From Savagea sp. (lineage in GTDB: Bacteria > Bacillota > Bacilli > Bacillales_A > Planococcaceae), in assembly GCA_030146155.1 (NCBI GenBank), contig JASLCF010000047.1, positions 1 to 12,025 of the forward strand: 12,025 bases of DNA, read 5' to 3'. The notes beneath the pieces were generated by a model that was not told where the DNA came from, made no database searches, and worked only from the letters and a program-made list of their open reading frames with translations. Shown here piece after piece: positions 5,774-12,025 of this stretch (positions within the stretch are counted from its first letter, which is position 1; each line of letters starts with the position of its first letter). The position numbers and the translations under genes were made by a program.

Positions 5774-6508
5774 TTATTTGGTTGATTTTTCTTTTTGAAC
5801 GAGCGACCATTGTCTAAGCATCAGAGCTAAAATAACAAGAATAAGGAATAATGCTGAAGAAGAAACCAATAGTTCTTCAAGTTTATTTTTAGCAATGATT
5901 CCAATAAACGTCCAGATAAAAACAGTACCCATTGTAAAATTCGCATCATGATAAATGAAATGTAAAACAAATGCCGTACTGATTGTCAGTAGAATCACTG
6001 TCAGTAAAGGAGCGCTCATATGGAAGATAGAGACATTGTTCCAAACAAGTAAATAGCTGAAGTCAAATAGGATTAAGAAGAACGTCCAACCCACAGCTAA
6101 ACTAATGGGGATACGCTCTAGTCGCTGTGTCGAACCTTGACGGCAAGTTTGATACAGTAGGAAAAGAAAAATAAACGAAAGAATCAACATGGTGATGGCT
6201 AGATACATTTTTTCAATATGCCATAAATAAAGATGTAGAAAGCTAAAGATAACCGCACTAATAAAGAAGGAGCTTTGTTTTAATCTTAATTGTGTCACAG
6301 GCTTCTTTACATGTTGAATGGCCCAATACACATAACCGATTAAGACGACAAACCGAATAAAGAATGTATAATATGCTGGAATGATAAGTACTGGTAATTT
6401 GTGAACCATTTCAGCAGTCGATTGCAGATGAAAGGGTAACGTTTCAAAAACGAGATAGACAATTGTCAATAAAATAATTGCAAGCGTCATAAGTAATTTA
6501 ATTAACAT
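5774..6508 (-). CDS. Eight-helix membrane protein, distantly TspO/MBR-like
   Basis: A 244-residue integral membrane protein with hydrophobic stretches near 5-22, 40-65, 77-97, 101-121, 134-157, 165-186, 190-207 and 213-232, and a short basic tail (QKEKSTK). Two segments follow patterns of the tryptophan-rich sensory protein (TspO/MBR)-like family: IIPAYYTFFIRFVVLIGYVY at 42-61 recalls its first PAgyTFsIWgliY helix, and IPISLAVGWTFFLILFDFS at 133-151 recalls PFSLYLGWITVATIAN. The conserved tryptophans of classical TspO are mostly missing, so a tetrapyrrole or lipid ligand cannot be claimed. It may be a diverged relative of unknown function. The ATG has AGGAGG 6 bases upstream. It lies ahead of map on the same strand with no terminator seen between them, so the two may be co-transcribed. 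Confidence 0.75.
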   Translation of the reverse strand: MLIKLLMTLAIILLTIVYLVFETLPFHLQSTAEMVHKLPVLIIPAYYTFFIRFVVLIGYVYWAIQHVKKPVTQLRLKQSSFFISAVIFSFLHLYLWHIEKMYLAITMLILSFIFLFLLYQTCRQGSTQRLERIPISLAVGWTFFLILFDFSYLLVWNNVSIFHMSAPLLTVILLTISTAFVLHFIYHDANFTMGTVFIWTFIGIIAKNKLEELLVSSSALFLILVILALMLRQWSLVQKEKSTK

Positions 6509-6612
6509 AATGTTCCTCCTACGTTATTAGTATACAAAACATTTAATCACTAGAACGAACAAAGTGTGAAAGTTTCATCACAAAACAATGACATTCTTCT
6601 TACAGTAAAAAA

Positions 6613-6621
6613 TGTTATACT
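6613..6621 (+). promoter_or_regulatory. Extended -10 promoter of pepF
   Basis: TGT TATACT at 6613-6621 is a strong extended -10. ATGACA at 6588-6593 lies 22 bases from the -10 and is probably too far to act as the -35. Initiation near 6628 leaves about 25 bases to the TTG start, including GAGGGG. Confidence 0.6.
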
Positions 6622-6652
6622 AGAACTATGACTCAAGAAAGAGGGGATTTAA

Positions 6653-8434
6653 TTGGTAAAGTATTCAGAAATTTGGGACTTAGATGTATTTTTTGAAGGT
6701 GGGACAGCAGGAGAACCAGTCAAAGCTCATATGAAGCAATTGAAAGAACGTACACTTGCTTTGCGAGAAGGACTAGAACAACTAAAAGGACAGCCTGTTG
6801 ATACAGTACAATTCACAGCCTATTTAAATGAATTAGCCGATGTCGCGAAAGCGATGCGTCAAGTGGGTGCTTTTGCAAGTTGTACGATTTCTGCTAACAC
6901 AAAAGATGAGCATGCACCGGCTTTACAAGGTGAAATCTCTGCAATTGGAGCAACTTACTCAGAAATTCGCTTGGCAGTGAACCATTATTTAGCGAGTATT
7001 TCAGATGAAGAATGGGAGCAATTATTGGCTTCAGAAGGTTTACAAGCGCTTACTTTTGTATTAAACGAATGGCGTGATTCGATTCAAGACCTAGCTGCTG
7101 CGGATGTTGAAAATGCAATGACCAACTTGAGTATTGATGGTTATCATGCATGGGGACAGTTATATAGCCAAGTTGTAGGAGATTTATCGATTACAATGAC
7201 TGTTGACGGTGAAGAAAAAACATTGTCAGTCGGGCAAGCCAATAATTTAAGTTCACATGAAGAAGAAAGTATTCGTCGTACTGCTTATGAAAAACTAGAG
7301 AAAGTATGGGCAGCTAACGAGCAACTTTTTGCATCTATCTTAAATCGGTTAGCTGGTTTCAGACTCAAAGTATATGAGCAACGTGGGTGGGATGATGTGT
7401 TATATGAACCACTTAAAATTAACAGAATGAGTAAGGATACTTTGTCAGCGATGTGGACAGCGATTGAGAATGGAAAGCAACCTTTCGTTGATTATTTATA
7501 TAAAAAAGCATCTTTGTTAGGAAAAGAGAAAATGGATTGGTTCGACTTAGACGCGCCTGTAACAGATGAAACGATTGATATGTCGTTCGACGAAGGGGCA
7601 GCTTTTATTTTAGAGCAGTTTAAAAAATTCGGACCTAAAAAATATGAGTTCGCGAAACAAGCCTTTGAGGATGCTTGGATTGAAGCTGAAGACCGTGCGA
7701 ATAAACGTCCAGGTGGATTCTGTACATCATTCCCAGAATCAGATCAATCTCGTATTTTTATGACCTATAGTGGCTCGATGTCGAACGTTGCTACGTTAGC
7801 GCATGAACTAGGGCATGCTTATCATTCTTTTGCTCTCCGTCCTGTTCACTACTTTAATCGAAGCTATGCAATGGGTGTGGCAGAAACTGCTTCTACTTTT
7901 GCAGAAATGATTGTAGCAGATGCGGCAGTCAAAGCAGCAGAGACGAAAGAACAAAAAATTTCTTTATTAGAAGATAAAATTCAACGAAGTGTCGCATTCT
8001 TTATGAATATCCATGCGCGTTTCTTGTTTGAAACAAAGTTTTATGAAGAACGAAAACAAGGCTTAGTCTCAGCTGAACGTTTAAATGAATTGATGTCAGA
8101 AGCACAGCAAAAAGCGTATGGAGAAGCACTAGCAACTACAGAGCCTCACTTCTGGGCTTCTAAGTTACATTTCTTCATAACAGGAACTCCATTTTACAAT
8201 TTCCCATACACATTTGGCTACCTCTTCTCTTTAAGCATCTACGCAAAATCGCTAGAAGAAGGCGGTAATTTTGAGGAAAAATACATTGCATTCCTTCAAG
8301 ATACAGCGAGCATGACTATCGAAGACTTAGCGATGAAACATTTAGGTGAAGATGTTACAAAAGAAAGTTTCTGGGCTAAAGGTGTTGCATTGTGTGTGAA
8401 AGACGTTGAGCAGTTTTTAGAATTGATCGATTGA
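6653..8434 (+). CDS. pepF: Oligoendopeptidase F, M3 family metallopeptidase
   Basis: A 593-residue cytosolic zinc peptidase of the pepF/M3 family, which cleaves short peptides during peptide recycling. The zinc site is HELGH at 384-388 (His384, His388, catalytic Glu385), with the third ligand Glu411 in ETASTFAE. The N-terminal KYSEIWDLDVFFEGG and the roughly 600-residue length are typical of this M3 subgroup. A C-terminal block with FFITGTPFYNFPYTFGYLFS matches the family's substrate-closing region. There is no signal peptide. The TTG start at 6653 is supported by GAGGGG about 6-7 bases upstream; no ATG or GTG fits better. The acetyltransferase gene follows after 16 bases, so the two likely form an operon. 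Confidence 0.95.
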   Translation: MVKYSEIWDLDVFFEGGTAGEPVKAHMKQLKERTLALREGLEQLKGQPVDTVQFTAYLNELADVAKAMRQVGAFASCTISANTKDEHAPALQGEISAIGATYSEIRLAVNHYLASISDEEWEQLLASEGLQALTFVLNEWRDSIQDLAAADVENAMTNLSIDGYHAWGQLYSQVVGDLSITMTVDGEEKTLSVGQANNLSSHEEESIRRTAYEKLEKVWAANEQLFASILNRLAGFRLKVYEQRGWDDVLYEPLKINRMSKDTLSAMWTAIENGKQPFVDYLYKKASLLGKEKMDWFDLDAPVTDETIDMSFDEGAAFILEQFKKFGPKKYEFAKQAFEDAWIEAEDRANKRPGGFCTSFPESDQSRIFMTYSGSMSNVATLAHELGHAYHSFALRPVHYFNRSYAMGVAETASTFAEMIVADAAVKAAETKEQKISLLEDKIQRSVAFFMNIHARFLFETKFYEERKQGLVSAERLNELMSEAQQKAYGEALATTEPHFWASKLHFFITGTPFYNFPYTFGYLFSLSIYAKSLEEGGNFEEKYIAFLQDTASMTIEDLAMKHLGEDVTKESFWAKGVALCVKDVEQFLELID

Positions 8435-8450
8435 TTGTGAGGAGACTCCT

Positions 8451-8981
8451 ATGCAAATTGTAGGCAATCACGTTAATTTACGTTTATTAACCGAGAAGGA
8501 TGTAGAATCTTTTACATCATTATTAATTAGAAATCGGGTCTATTGGTCACAATTCGAACCTCGTTTTAGTGATGGCTACTATACGGTTTCGACCCAGAGA
8601 GAAAAAATTAAAGAGTCTCTCGAACAATATCAACAAAAGAGAGAATTTAATCTGGGTATATATACGAAAGAAAATCAGATGGTTGGACATATTTCACTCT
8701 ACAACGTGAAGCGTTTGCCATTCTCAAGTGGTTTTGTAGGTTATTCGATCGATGAACATGAAACGGGAAAAGGATATGCGACAGAGGCAGTTCAATTATT
8801 ATCCGAATATGCATTGAAACAACTTTATTTACATCGGTTAGAAGCTTATGTCTCACCTCGTAATATCGGCTCCATTCATGTGCTAGAGAAAGCAGGATTC
8901 GTACGAGAAGGTTTACTTAAAGAGCTCATATACATTAATGGCGTGTGGGAAGACCATTATTTATATGCTTTACTTGCGTAA
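8451..8981 (+). CDS. GNAT acetyltransferase, RimJ/RimL type
   Basis: The 176-residue protein has the GNAT fold that transfers acetyl from acetyl-CoA to an amine. The acetyl-CoA pyrophosphate loop is ETGKGYA (104-110) after the beta-4 strand GFVGYSIDEH, and motif B is NIGSIHVLEKAGF (138-150). The start VNLRLLTEKDVESF is characteristic of the RimJ/RimL (Acetyltransf_3) branch, whose founders acetylate N-termini of ribosomal proteins, while many relatives act on small amines or unknown proteins. The substrate cannot be read from the sequence. AGGAG lies 6 bases before the ATG. It is the second gene after pepF. Confidence 0.9.
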   Translation: MQIVGNHVNLRLLTEKDVESFTSLLIRNRVYWSQFEPRFSDGYYTVSTQREKIKESLEQYQQKREFNLGIYTKENQMVGHISLYNVKRLPFSSGFVGYSIDEHETGKGYATEAVQLLSEYALKQLYLHRLEAYVSPRNIGSIHVLEKAGFVREGLLKELIYINGVWEDHYLYALLA

Positions 8982-8987
8982 TAAAAA

Positions 8988-9020
8988 ACCACAACTACTC
9001 TATCCAAGGGTAGTTGTGGT
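8988..9020 (-). terminator. Terminator between the acetyltransferase and carbonic anhydrase genes
   Basis: A 13-bp stem (8988-9000 with 9008-9020, one wobble) closes a seven-base loop. On the minus strand it is followed by six T, so it suits the carbonic anhydrase transcript. On the plus strand it begins 6 bases after the acetyltransferase stop but has a poorer T tail; it may serve both. Confidence 0.85.
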
Positions 9021-9036
9021 ACATATTCATTTTATG

Positions 9037-9603
9037 TTATACGTGATCGTATCCATTCACAATAATATCTAATTTTCCTGTATGTGGATCTACAACAAGA
9101 CCATGTACAGGAACTTTTTTATCCATTAATGGATGATGACGCACAGCATCCACACTTTCAGAGACGCTTTCAGTCACATTTTCAAAACCGCGCAACCAGT
9201 CTTCTAGATCAATTCCTGAGTATTTAAGCATTTCAAATGTATCTTCACTAATTCCACGTTCAATCATACTATGAATGACTCGATCGACATTCACACTACT
9301 CATCCCGCAATCATAATGCCCAATAATATAAACTTCATCAGCTTGCAATTCATACACAGCGACTAATAAACTACGCATGATACCCCCGAAAGGATGTGCA
9401 ATCATAGCACCTGCACTTTTAATAATTTTTGCATCTCCATTTCTAAGGTTCATTGCTTTAGGTAGCAACTCTGTTAGACGAGTGTCCATGCATGATAAAA
9501 TGACAATTCGTTTGTCAGGAAACTTGGTTGTAGAATAAGCCTCATAAGATTTTTCGTGAACAAATTTTTCATTGTATGTTAGTATTTCTTCTAAGATTTT
9601 CAT
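9037..9603 (-). CDS. ytiB: Beta-carbonic anhydrase (YtiB type)
   Basis: A 188-residue zinc enzyme that interconverts CO2 and bicarbonate in the cytosol. The zinc ligands are Cys38, His96 and Cys99, in SCMDTR (37-42) and GHYDCG (95-100), and the Asp40-Arg42 dyad needed for catalysis is intact. The sequence follows B. subtilis YtiB along its length (FPDKRIVILSCMDTRL, AMNLRNGDAKIIKSAGA, PVHGLVVDPHTGKLD). The ATG at 9603 is chosen because AGGTGGGG stands 7 bases upstream; an upstream frame from 9624 would run through that site. The gene is monocistronic, with a possible extended -10 upstream and a terminator just after it. It diverges from the gene for a 71-residue membrane protein. Confidence 0.95.
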   Translation of the reverse strand: MKILEEILTYNEKFVHEKSYEAYSTTKFPDKRIVILSCMDTRLTELLPKAMNLRNGDAKIIKSAGAMIAHPFGGIMRSLLVAVYELQADEVYIIGHYDCGMSSVNVDRVIHSMIERGISEDTFEMLKYSGIDLEDWLRGFENVTESVSESVDAVRHHPLMDKKVPVHGLVVDPHTGKLDIIVNGYDHV

Positions 9604-9641
9604 CCGTAAACCCCACCTATCCATTTACATTCATTTTATCT

Positions 9642-9650
9642 ATAGTAACA
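9642..9650 (-). promoter_or_regulatory. Possible extended -10 promoter of ytiB
   Basis: On the minus strand TGT TACTAT (9642-9650) fits an extended -10. No good -35 is seen. The plus strand reads TATAGT at 9641-9646 over the same bases, so the divergent gene might use this site as well. Confidence 0.4.
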
Positions 9651-9692
9651 TGGAATGAAGAAAAATAAATCATTTTTTAGGGGGAGTATGGA

Positions 9693-9908
9693 GTGAAATT
9701 TATGTTAACGATGGTAGCGGCTGTTGCCTTAGGTTATCTTGTAATGGCTGTTAATATGTCATTATTTATTGTGTTAACATTTGGTTTTGTGATGGCTAGT
9801 TTAGTGTGGGGGCTCCTGTTATTGGTAGATATCAAAAAGAGATTAATTGCAATAGATCCATCTACTTATGAATTGTATCAATTAAATGAAAAAAACAAGT
9901 CCGAATAG
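9693..9908 (+). CDS. Small two-helix membrane protein, 71 residues
   Basis: A GTG start at 9693 has GGGGAG 6 bases upstream; an ATG three codons later is possible but spaced less well. The 71-residue product has two adjoining hydrophobic helices (about 5-22 and 24-46) with a short turn, then a hydrophilic tail of about 25 residues (KKRLIAIDPSTYELYQ...) that by the positive-inside rule should be cytosolic, with the N-terminus also inside. No signal cleavage site is evident. No family is recognised. The last codons and the stop lie inside the terminator hairpin. It diverges from ytiB and converges on another small membrane-protein gene. Confidence 0.78.
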   Translation: MKFMLTMVAAVALGYLVMAVNMSLFIVLTFGFVMASLVWGLLLLVDIKKRLIAIDPSTYELYQLNEKNKSE

Positions 9909-9924
9909 TTCGGACTTGTTTTTT
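9891..9924. terminator. Shared bidirectional terminator of two convergent small genes
   Basis: AAAAACAAGTCCGAA (9891-9905) pairs with its perfect complement at 9909-9923, leaving only the three loop bases TAG, which are the stop codon of the 71-residue gene. T runs follow on both strands. The 3' edge also covers part of the stop of the minus-strand 49-residue gene (9923-9925). Confidence 0.92.
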
Positions 9925-10072
9925 ATTCTAAACCATACTCAATTTCAGGTTTTGGATCTACTGTAGAAGCATCTTCTGAAACTAAAGCAATTTTAAGGAA
10001 ATATACTGAAAGGTAAGAAGAAATGCCTAACAATACCATAAATCCGATTACTGTTGTATACATCAAAGCCAT
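9923..10072 (-). CDS. Small single-helix membrane protein, 49 residues
   Basis: On the minus strand an AGAGGAG site precedes an ATG at 10072 by 9 bases. The frame encodes 49 residues to a TAA at 9923-9925. The N-terminal half (MALMYTTVIGFMVLLGISS to about YLSVYFLKIALV) is one long hydrophobic helix. The rest is an acidic tail (SEDASTVDPKPEIEYGLE). With a clear RBS, a -10 hexamer upstream and a terminator at its end, it has all the parts of a real gene although short. No family is recognised; a single-pass helix with an acidic tail suits an accessory subunit of a membrane complex, but no partner is indicated. It lies 83 bases downstream of ampS on the same strand, so co-transcription is also possible. 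Confidence 0.72.
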   Translation of the reverse strand: MALMYTTVIGFMVLLGISSYLSVYFLKIALVSEDASTVDPKPEIEYGLE

Positions 10073-10105
10073 TACAATCGACTCCTCTCATTTCATTTAC
10101 ACTCT

Positions 10106-10134
10106 ATTATACACAATTTTTAAAGAAAGATTAA
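10106..10134 (-). promoter_or_regulatory. Candidate promoter of the 49-residue gene
   Basis: On the minus strand a perfect TATAAT (10106-10111) lies 17 bases from a weak -35, TTAATC (10129-10134), in the gap after ampS. Initiation near 10099 would leave a leader of about 27 bases. Confidence 0.55.
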
Positions 10135-10155
10135 GTCTTTTTGATGAACGACGAA

Positions 10156-11388
10156 TTAAAATGCCCAGTTGCCATCTTTGAATAGCTGAACAGTTTCACC
10201 AGAATGTAACTCGGCTGTGATATCCATCTGTTCAGATCCAATCATGAAGTCAACATGCGTGATACTTTCGTTAAGACCTGCCGCTTTTGTTTCTTCAGGT
10301 GTCATTGTTTTTCCACCTTCGAGACAGAATGTATAGGCGCTACCAATAGCTAAATGATTAGAAGCATTTTCGTCAAAAAGCGTATTATAAAATAATAAAT
10401 TTGCATTTGAAATAGGTGAATCATGAGGTACAAGTGCTACTTCACCTAACATACGTGCCCCTTCATCTGTATCGATCAATTGCTGAAGTACATCTTGTCC
10501 TTGCTCGGCTTCAACAGCAACGATTTTTCCATTTTCAAAAGTAATTTTGAAATTGTCAATAATATTTCCACTATAGCTTAAAGGTTTTGTACTCGAAACA
10601 TAGCCATTTACTTTTTCGCGATGCGGCACAGTAAATACTTCTTCCGTAGGCATATTAGCCATAAAACGATGACCATCGCTATTTACACTACTTCCACCTG
10701 CCCATAAATGCCCCTCTGGCAATCCGATAGTTAAATCAGTGCCAGGTGCAGTGTAATGTAAGTTTTTAATACGCATTTCGTTTAAAGTTGCTACTTTTTC
10801 TTGAAGATGCTGATCATGTTTTTCCCATTCATCAACAGGATTCGGAGTATCAATTCTTACTGCTTTAAAAATAGCTTTCCAGAGTGCCTGAACTTGCTCA
10901 TCCTCAGGCAATTCAGGGAAGACTTTACTCGCCCAATCTTTAGAAGGTGCAGCAATGACAGACCAACTAAAGTGATCAGCTTGCATGAGTCTTCTAAAAG
11001 GCACAAGTGCTTGGCCAGTTGCTTGTTGTGTTGCTTTTAATTTTTCTGCATCAATTCCTGCTAGTAAATCAGGGCTTTCCGATACAATACTTAAGAACGC
11101 AGCTTTTTCTTCTGCTAATTTATTTCGCTCTAATGCTTTCCATTCTGGGAAAGAGCCAAAAGACTCAGTCGGTGCTAACTCATAACGTGTACGAGTAATC
11201 ACATCATCAGACCAGTCTACATAGACATTTGCAGCACCCTTTTCATATGCAATCTTAGTGATGTGACGGACAAAATCTACATTATCAATGGCTGATCGTA
11301 TGTGTAAAGTCTGACCTTTTTGTATATTTACTCCTATTTCTACAGTCAATTTAGCATAATTAAAAAGATTCATAGTAAATTCATTCAT
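10156..11388 (-). CDS. ampS: M29 family aminopeptidase (AmpS)
   Basis: A 410-residue cytosolic metallo-aminopeptidase that removes N-terminal residues from peptides with broad specificity. All co-catalytic metal-site residues of the M29 (aminopeptidase T/S) family are in place: Glu250 (NMPTEEVFT), Glu316 (MLGEVALV), His345 and Tyr352 (NHLAIGSAYTF), and His378 and Asp380 (THVDFMIGS). The length agrees with B. subtilis AmpS. The ATG at 11388 has an AAGGAG site about 10 bases upstream, a little long; no better start is seen. The gene diverges from motA, and on the minus strand TGT TATTAT at 11420-11428 is a likely extended -10 for it. No strong terminator follows the stop. Confidence 0.96.
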   Translation of the reverse strand: MNEFTMNLFNYAKLTVEIGVNIQKGQTLHIRSAIDNVDFVRHITKIAYEKGAANVYVDWSDDVITRTRYELAPTESFGSFPEWKALERNKLAEEKAAFLSIVSESPDLLAGIDAEKLKATQQATGQALVPFRRLMQADHFSWSVIAAPSKDWASKVFPELPEDEQVQALWKAIFKAVRIDTPNPVDEWEKHDQHLQEKVATLNEMRIKNLHYTAPGTDLTIGLPEGHLWAGGSSVNSDGHRFMANMPTEEVFTVPHREKVNGYVSSTKPLSYSGNIIDNFKITFENGKIVAVEAEQGQDVLQQLIDTDEGARMLGEVALVPHDSPISNANLLFYNTLFDENASNHLAIGSAYTFCLEGGKTMTPEETKAAGLNESITHVDFMIGSEQMDITAELHSGETVQLFKDGNWAF

Positions 11389-11392
11389 TCGA

Positions 11393-11421
11393 TTAAAACT
11401 CCTTTCTTTATCTGTTATAAT
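11393..11421 (+). promoter_or_regulatory. Sigma-A promoter of motA, overlapping the ampS -10
   Basis: TTAAAA (11393-11398), a 17-base spacer and TATAAT (11416-11421) preceded by TGT form a strong vegetative promoter. Its -10 overlaps the candidate ampS -10 (11420-11425, minus). A sigma-D flagellar promoter (TAAA...GCCGATAT) is not seen. The leader to the motA ATG would be about 59 bases. Confidence 0.65.
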
Positions 11422-11486
11422 AATAACAACTTATAGGCTGTAAGTATATATATTGCTGAAAGATAGATTAAAAATGGAGGTTAGCC

Positions 11487-12025
11487 ATGGATATATCATC
11501 AATTGTGGGTTTAATTATTGGTGTTGTTGCTTTGTTAGTAGGTATGACATTAAAAGGAGTGACACCAGATGCTTTATTAAATCCTGCAGCTATTTTAATT
11601 ATAATTGTAGGTACCATTGGAACAGTGGTGATTGCATTCCCTATGAATGAGCTTAAAAGAATTCCTAAGTTATTTGGAGTTATATTTAAAGAGCAAAAAC
11701 TTCCATCTGATAAAGAATTAATTGCTTTATTCTCTGAGTGGGCAGATGTGGCAAGACGTGAAGGACTTTTATCATTAGAGTCTAAAGCAGATGGTGTTGA
11801 GGATTTATTTTTAAAGAACGGATTGAGTTTAGCAATTGATGGTCAAAAACCTGACTATATAAGGGATGTATTGACTGAGGAAGTTGACGCAATGAGTGAG
11901 AGGCATGCAGCTGGTGCTTTGATTTTTTCTCAAGCAGGTACATATGCACCGACTTTAGGAGTTCTTGGTGCTGTTGTTGGACTTATAGCTGCTCTAAAAG
12001 ATATGAATGATATCGATGCACTAGG
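11487..12025 (+). CDS. motA: Flagellar motor stator protein MotA (3' truncated by window)
   Basis: The frame runs off the right edge after 179 codons. MotA is the membrane channel subunit of the proton-driven flagellar stator, acting with MotB. The sequence closely follows B. subtilis MotA: LNPAAILIIIVGTI in the second helix, the cytoplasmic loop with FSEWADVARREGLLSLE (82-98) whose Arg90 and Glu98 correspond to the rotor-contacting charges of E. coli MotA, FLKNGLSLAIDGQ, and QAGTYAPTLGVLGAVVGLI with the conserved Pro155 of the third helix. Helices fall near 5-22, 33-52 and 148-170; the fourth lies outside. The resemblance to MotA rather than MotP suggests proton coupling, though MotB would decide this. 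GGAGG stands 6 bases before the ATG. motB is expected just beyond the edge. Confidence 0.95.
   Translation, partial: MDISSIVGLIIGVVALLVGMTLKGVTPDALLNPAAILIIIVGTIGTVVIAFPMNELKRIPKLFGVIFKEQKLPSDKELIALFSEWADVARREGLLSLESKADGVEDLFLKNGLSLAIDGQKPDYIRDVLTEEVDAMSERHAAGALIFSQAGTYAPTLGVLGAVVGLIAALKDMNDIDAL

Noticed and set aside
6509..6652. Regulatory RNA or riboswitch in the gap between the membrane-protein gene and pepF
   Set aside because: No long stem or known riboswitch core was seen; the gap is accounted for by the pepF extended -10 and two ribosome binding sites.
10111..10150. Weak hairpin AAAGA-CTTAA-TCTTT after ampS as a terminator
   Set aside because: Only five A-T-rich pairs form and the T tail is interrupted; it overlaps the weak -35 of the next gene's promoter.
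10801..11198. Three overlapping plus-strand open frames opposite ampS
   Set aside because: All are antisense to a complete M29 peptidase with intact metal ligands; mutually overlapping frames of this sort are shadows.
11453..11650. 65-codon plus-strand open frame at the start of motA
   Set aside because: It is out of frame with motA, whose sequence matches the known protein over all 179 visible codons.

Overview
The window is AT-rich, gene-dense DNA with short intergenic gaps, Bacillus-type Shine-Dalgarno sites (AGGAGG-like) and intrinsic terminators, so it comes from a low-GC Bacillota chromosome. Recognisable orthologs of Bacillus subtilis proteins (CsbD, YfkJ, YfmL, MapB/YflG, YtiB, AmpS, MotA), a sigma-B-type promoter, a SLAP-domain protein and an ATP-grasp enzyme resembling D-aspartate ligase suggest Bacillales. 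The family Planococcaceae (Kurthia, Rummeliibacillus or Lysinibacillus relatives) is the best guess; the genus is an inference.

Layout. 1-155 holds the unrecognised C-terminal end of a gene. 169-330 may be a tiny transcription unit with a 24-codon ORF and a hairpin. On the minus strand at 334-1171 lie csbD under a clear sigma-B promoter, then a lone SLAP-domain protein, then a probably broken small ORF ending at a terminator. From 1318 to 4944 a plus-strand operon runs yfkJ (tyrosine phosphatase), an RluA-type pseudouridine synthase, an ATP-grasp carboxylate-amine ligase and yfmL (DEAD-box helicase). It shares a bidirectional terminator with the convergent minus-strand pair of an eight-helix membrane protein and methionine aminopeptidase. 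At 6613-9020 follow oligoendopeptidase F and a RimJ/RimL-like acetyltransferase, converging on a YtiB-type beta-carbonic anhydrase. Divergent from the anhydrase is a 71-residue two-helix membrane protein. It faces an easily missed 49-residue single-helix protein, and the two share a terminator that overlaps both stop codons. The window ends with ampS (M29 aminopeptidase) divergent from motA, which is cut by the window edge; their -10 elements overlap.

Most of this is housekeeping or stress-related core genome. I see no transposase, integrase, phage gene, CRISPR array, tRNA or rRNA, and no clear new multi-gene system. The points most worth a second look are the D-aspartate-ligase-like enzyme in an RNA-processing operon, the single-domain SLAP protein with a decayed partner, the facing pair of small membrane proteins, and the 24-codon unit near the left edge. 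Several start codons were set from ribosome binding sites rather than from the longest reading frame; yfkJ and pepF appear to start with TTG and the 71-residue protein with GTG.
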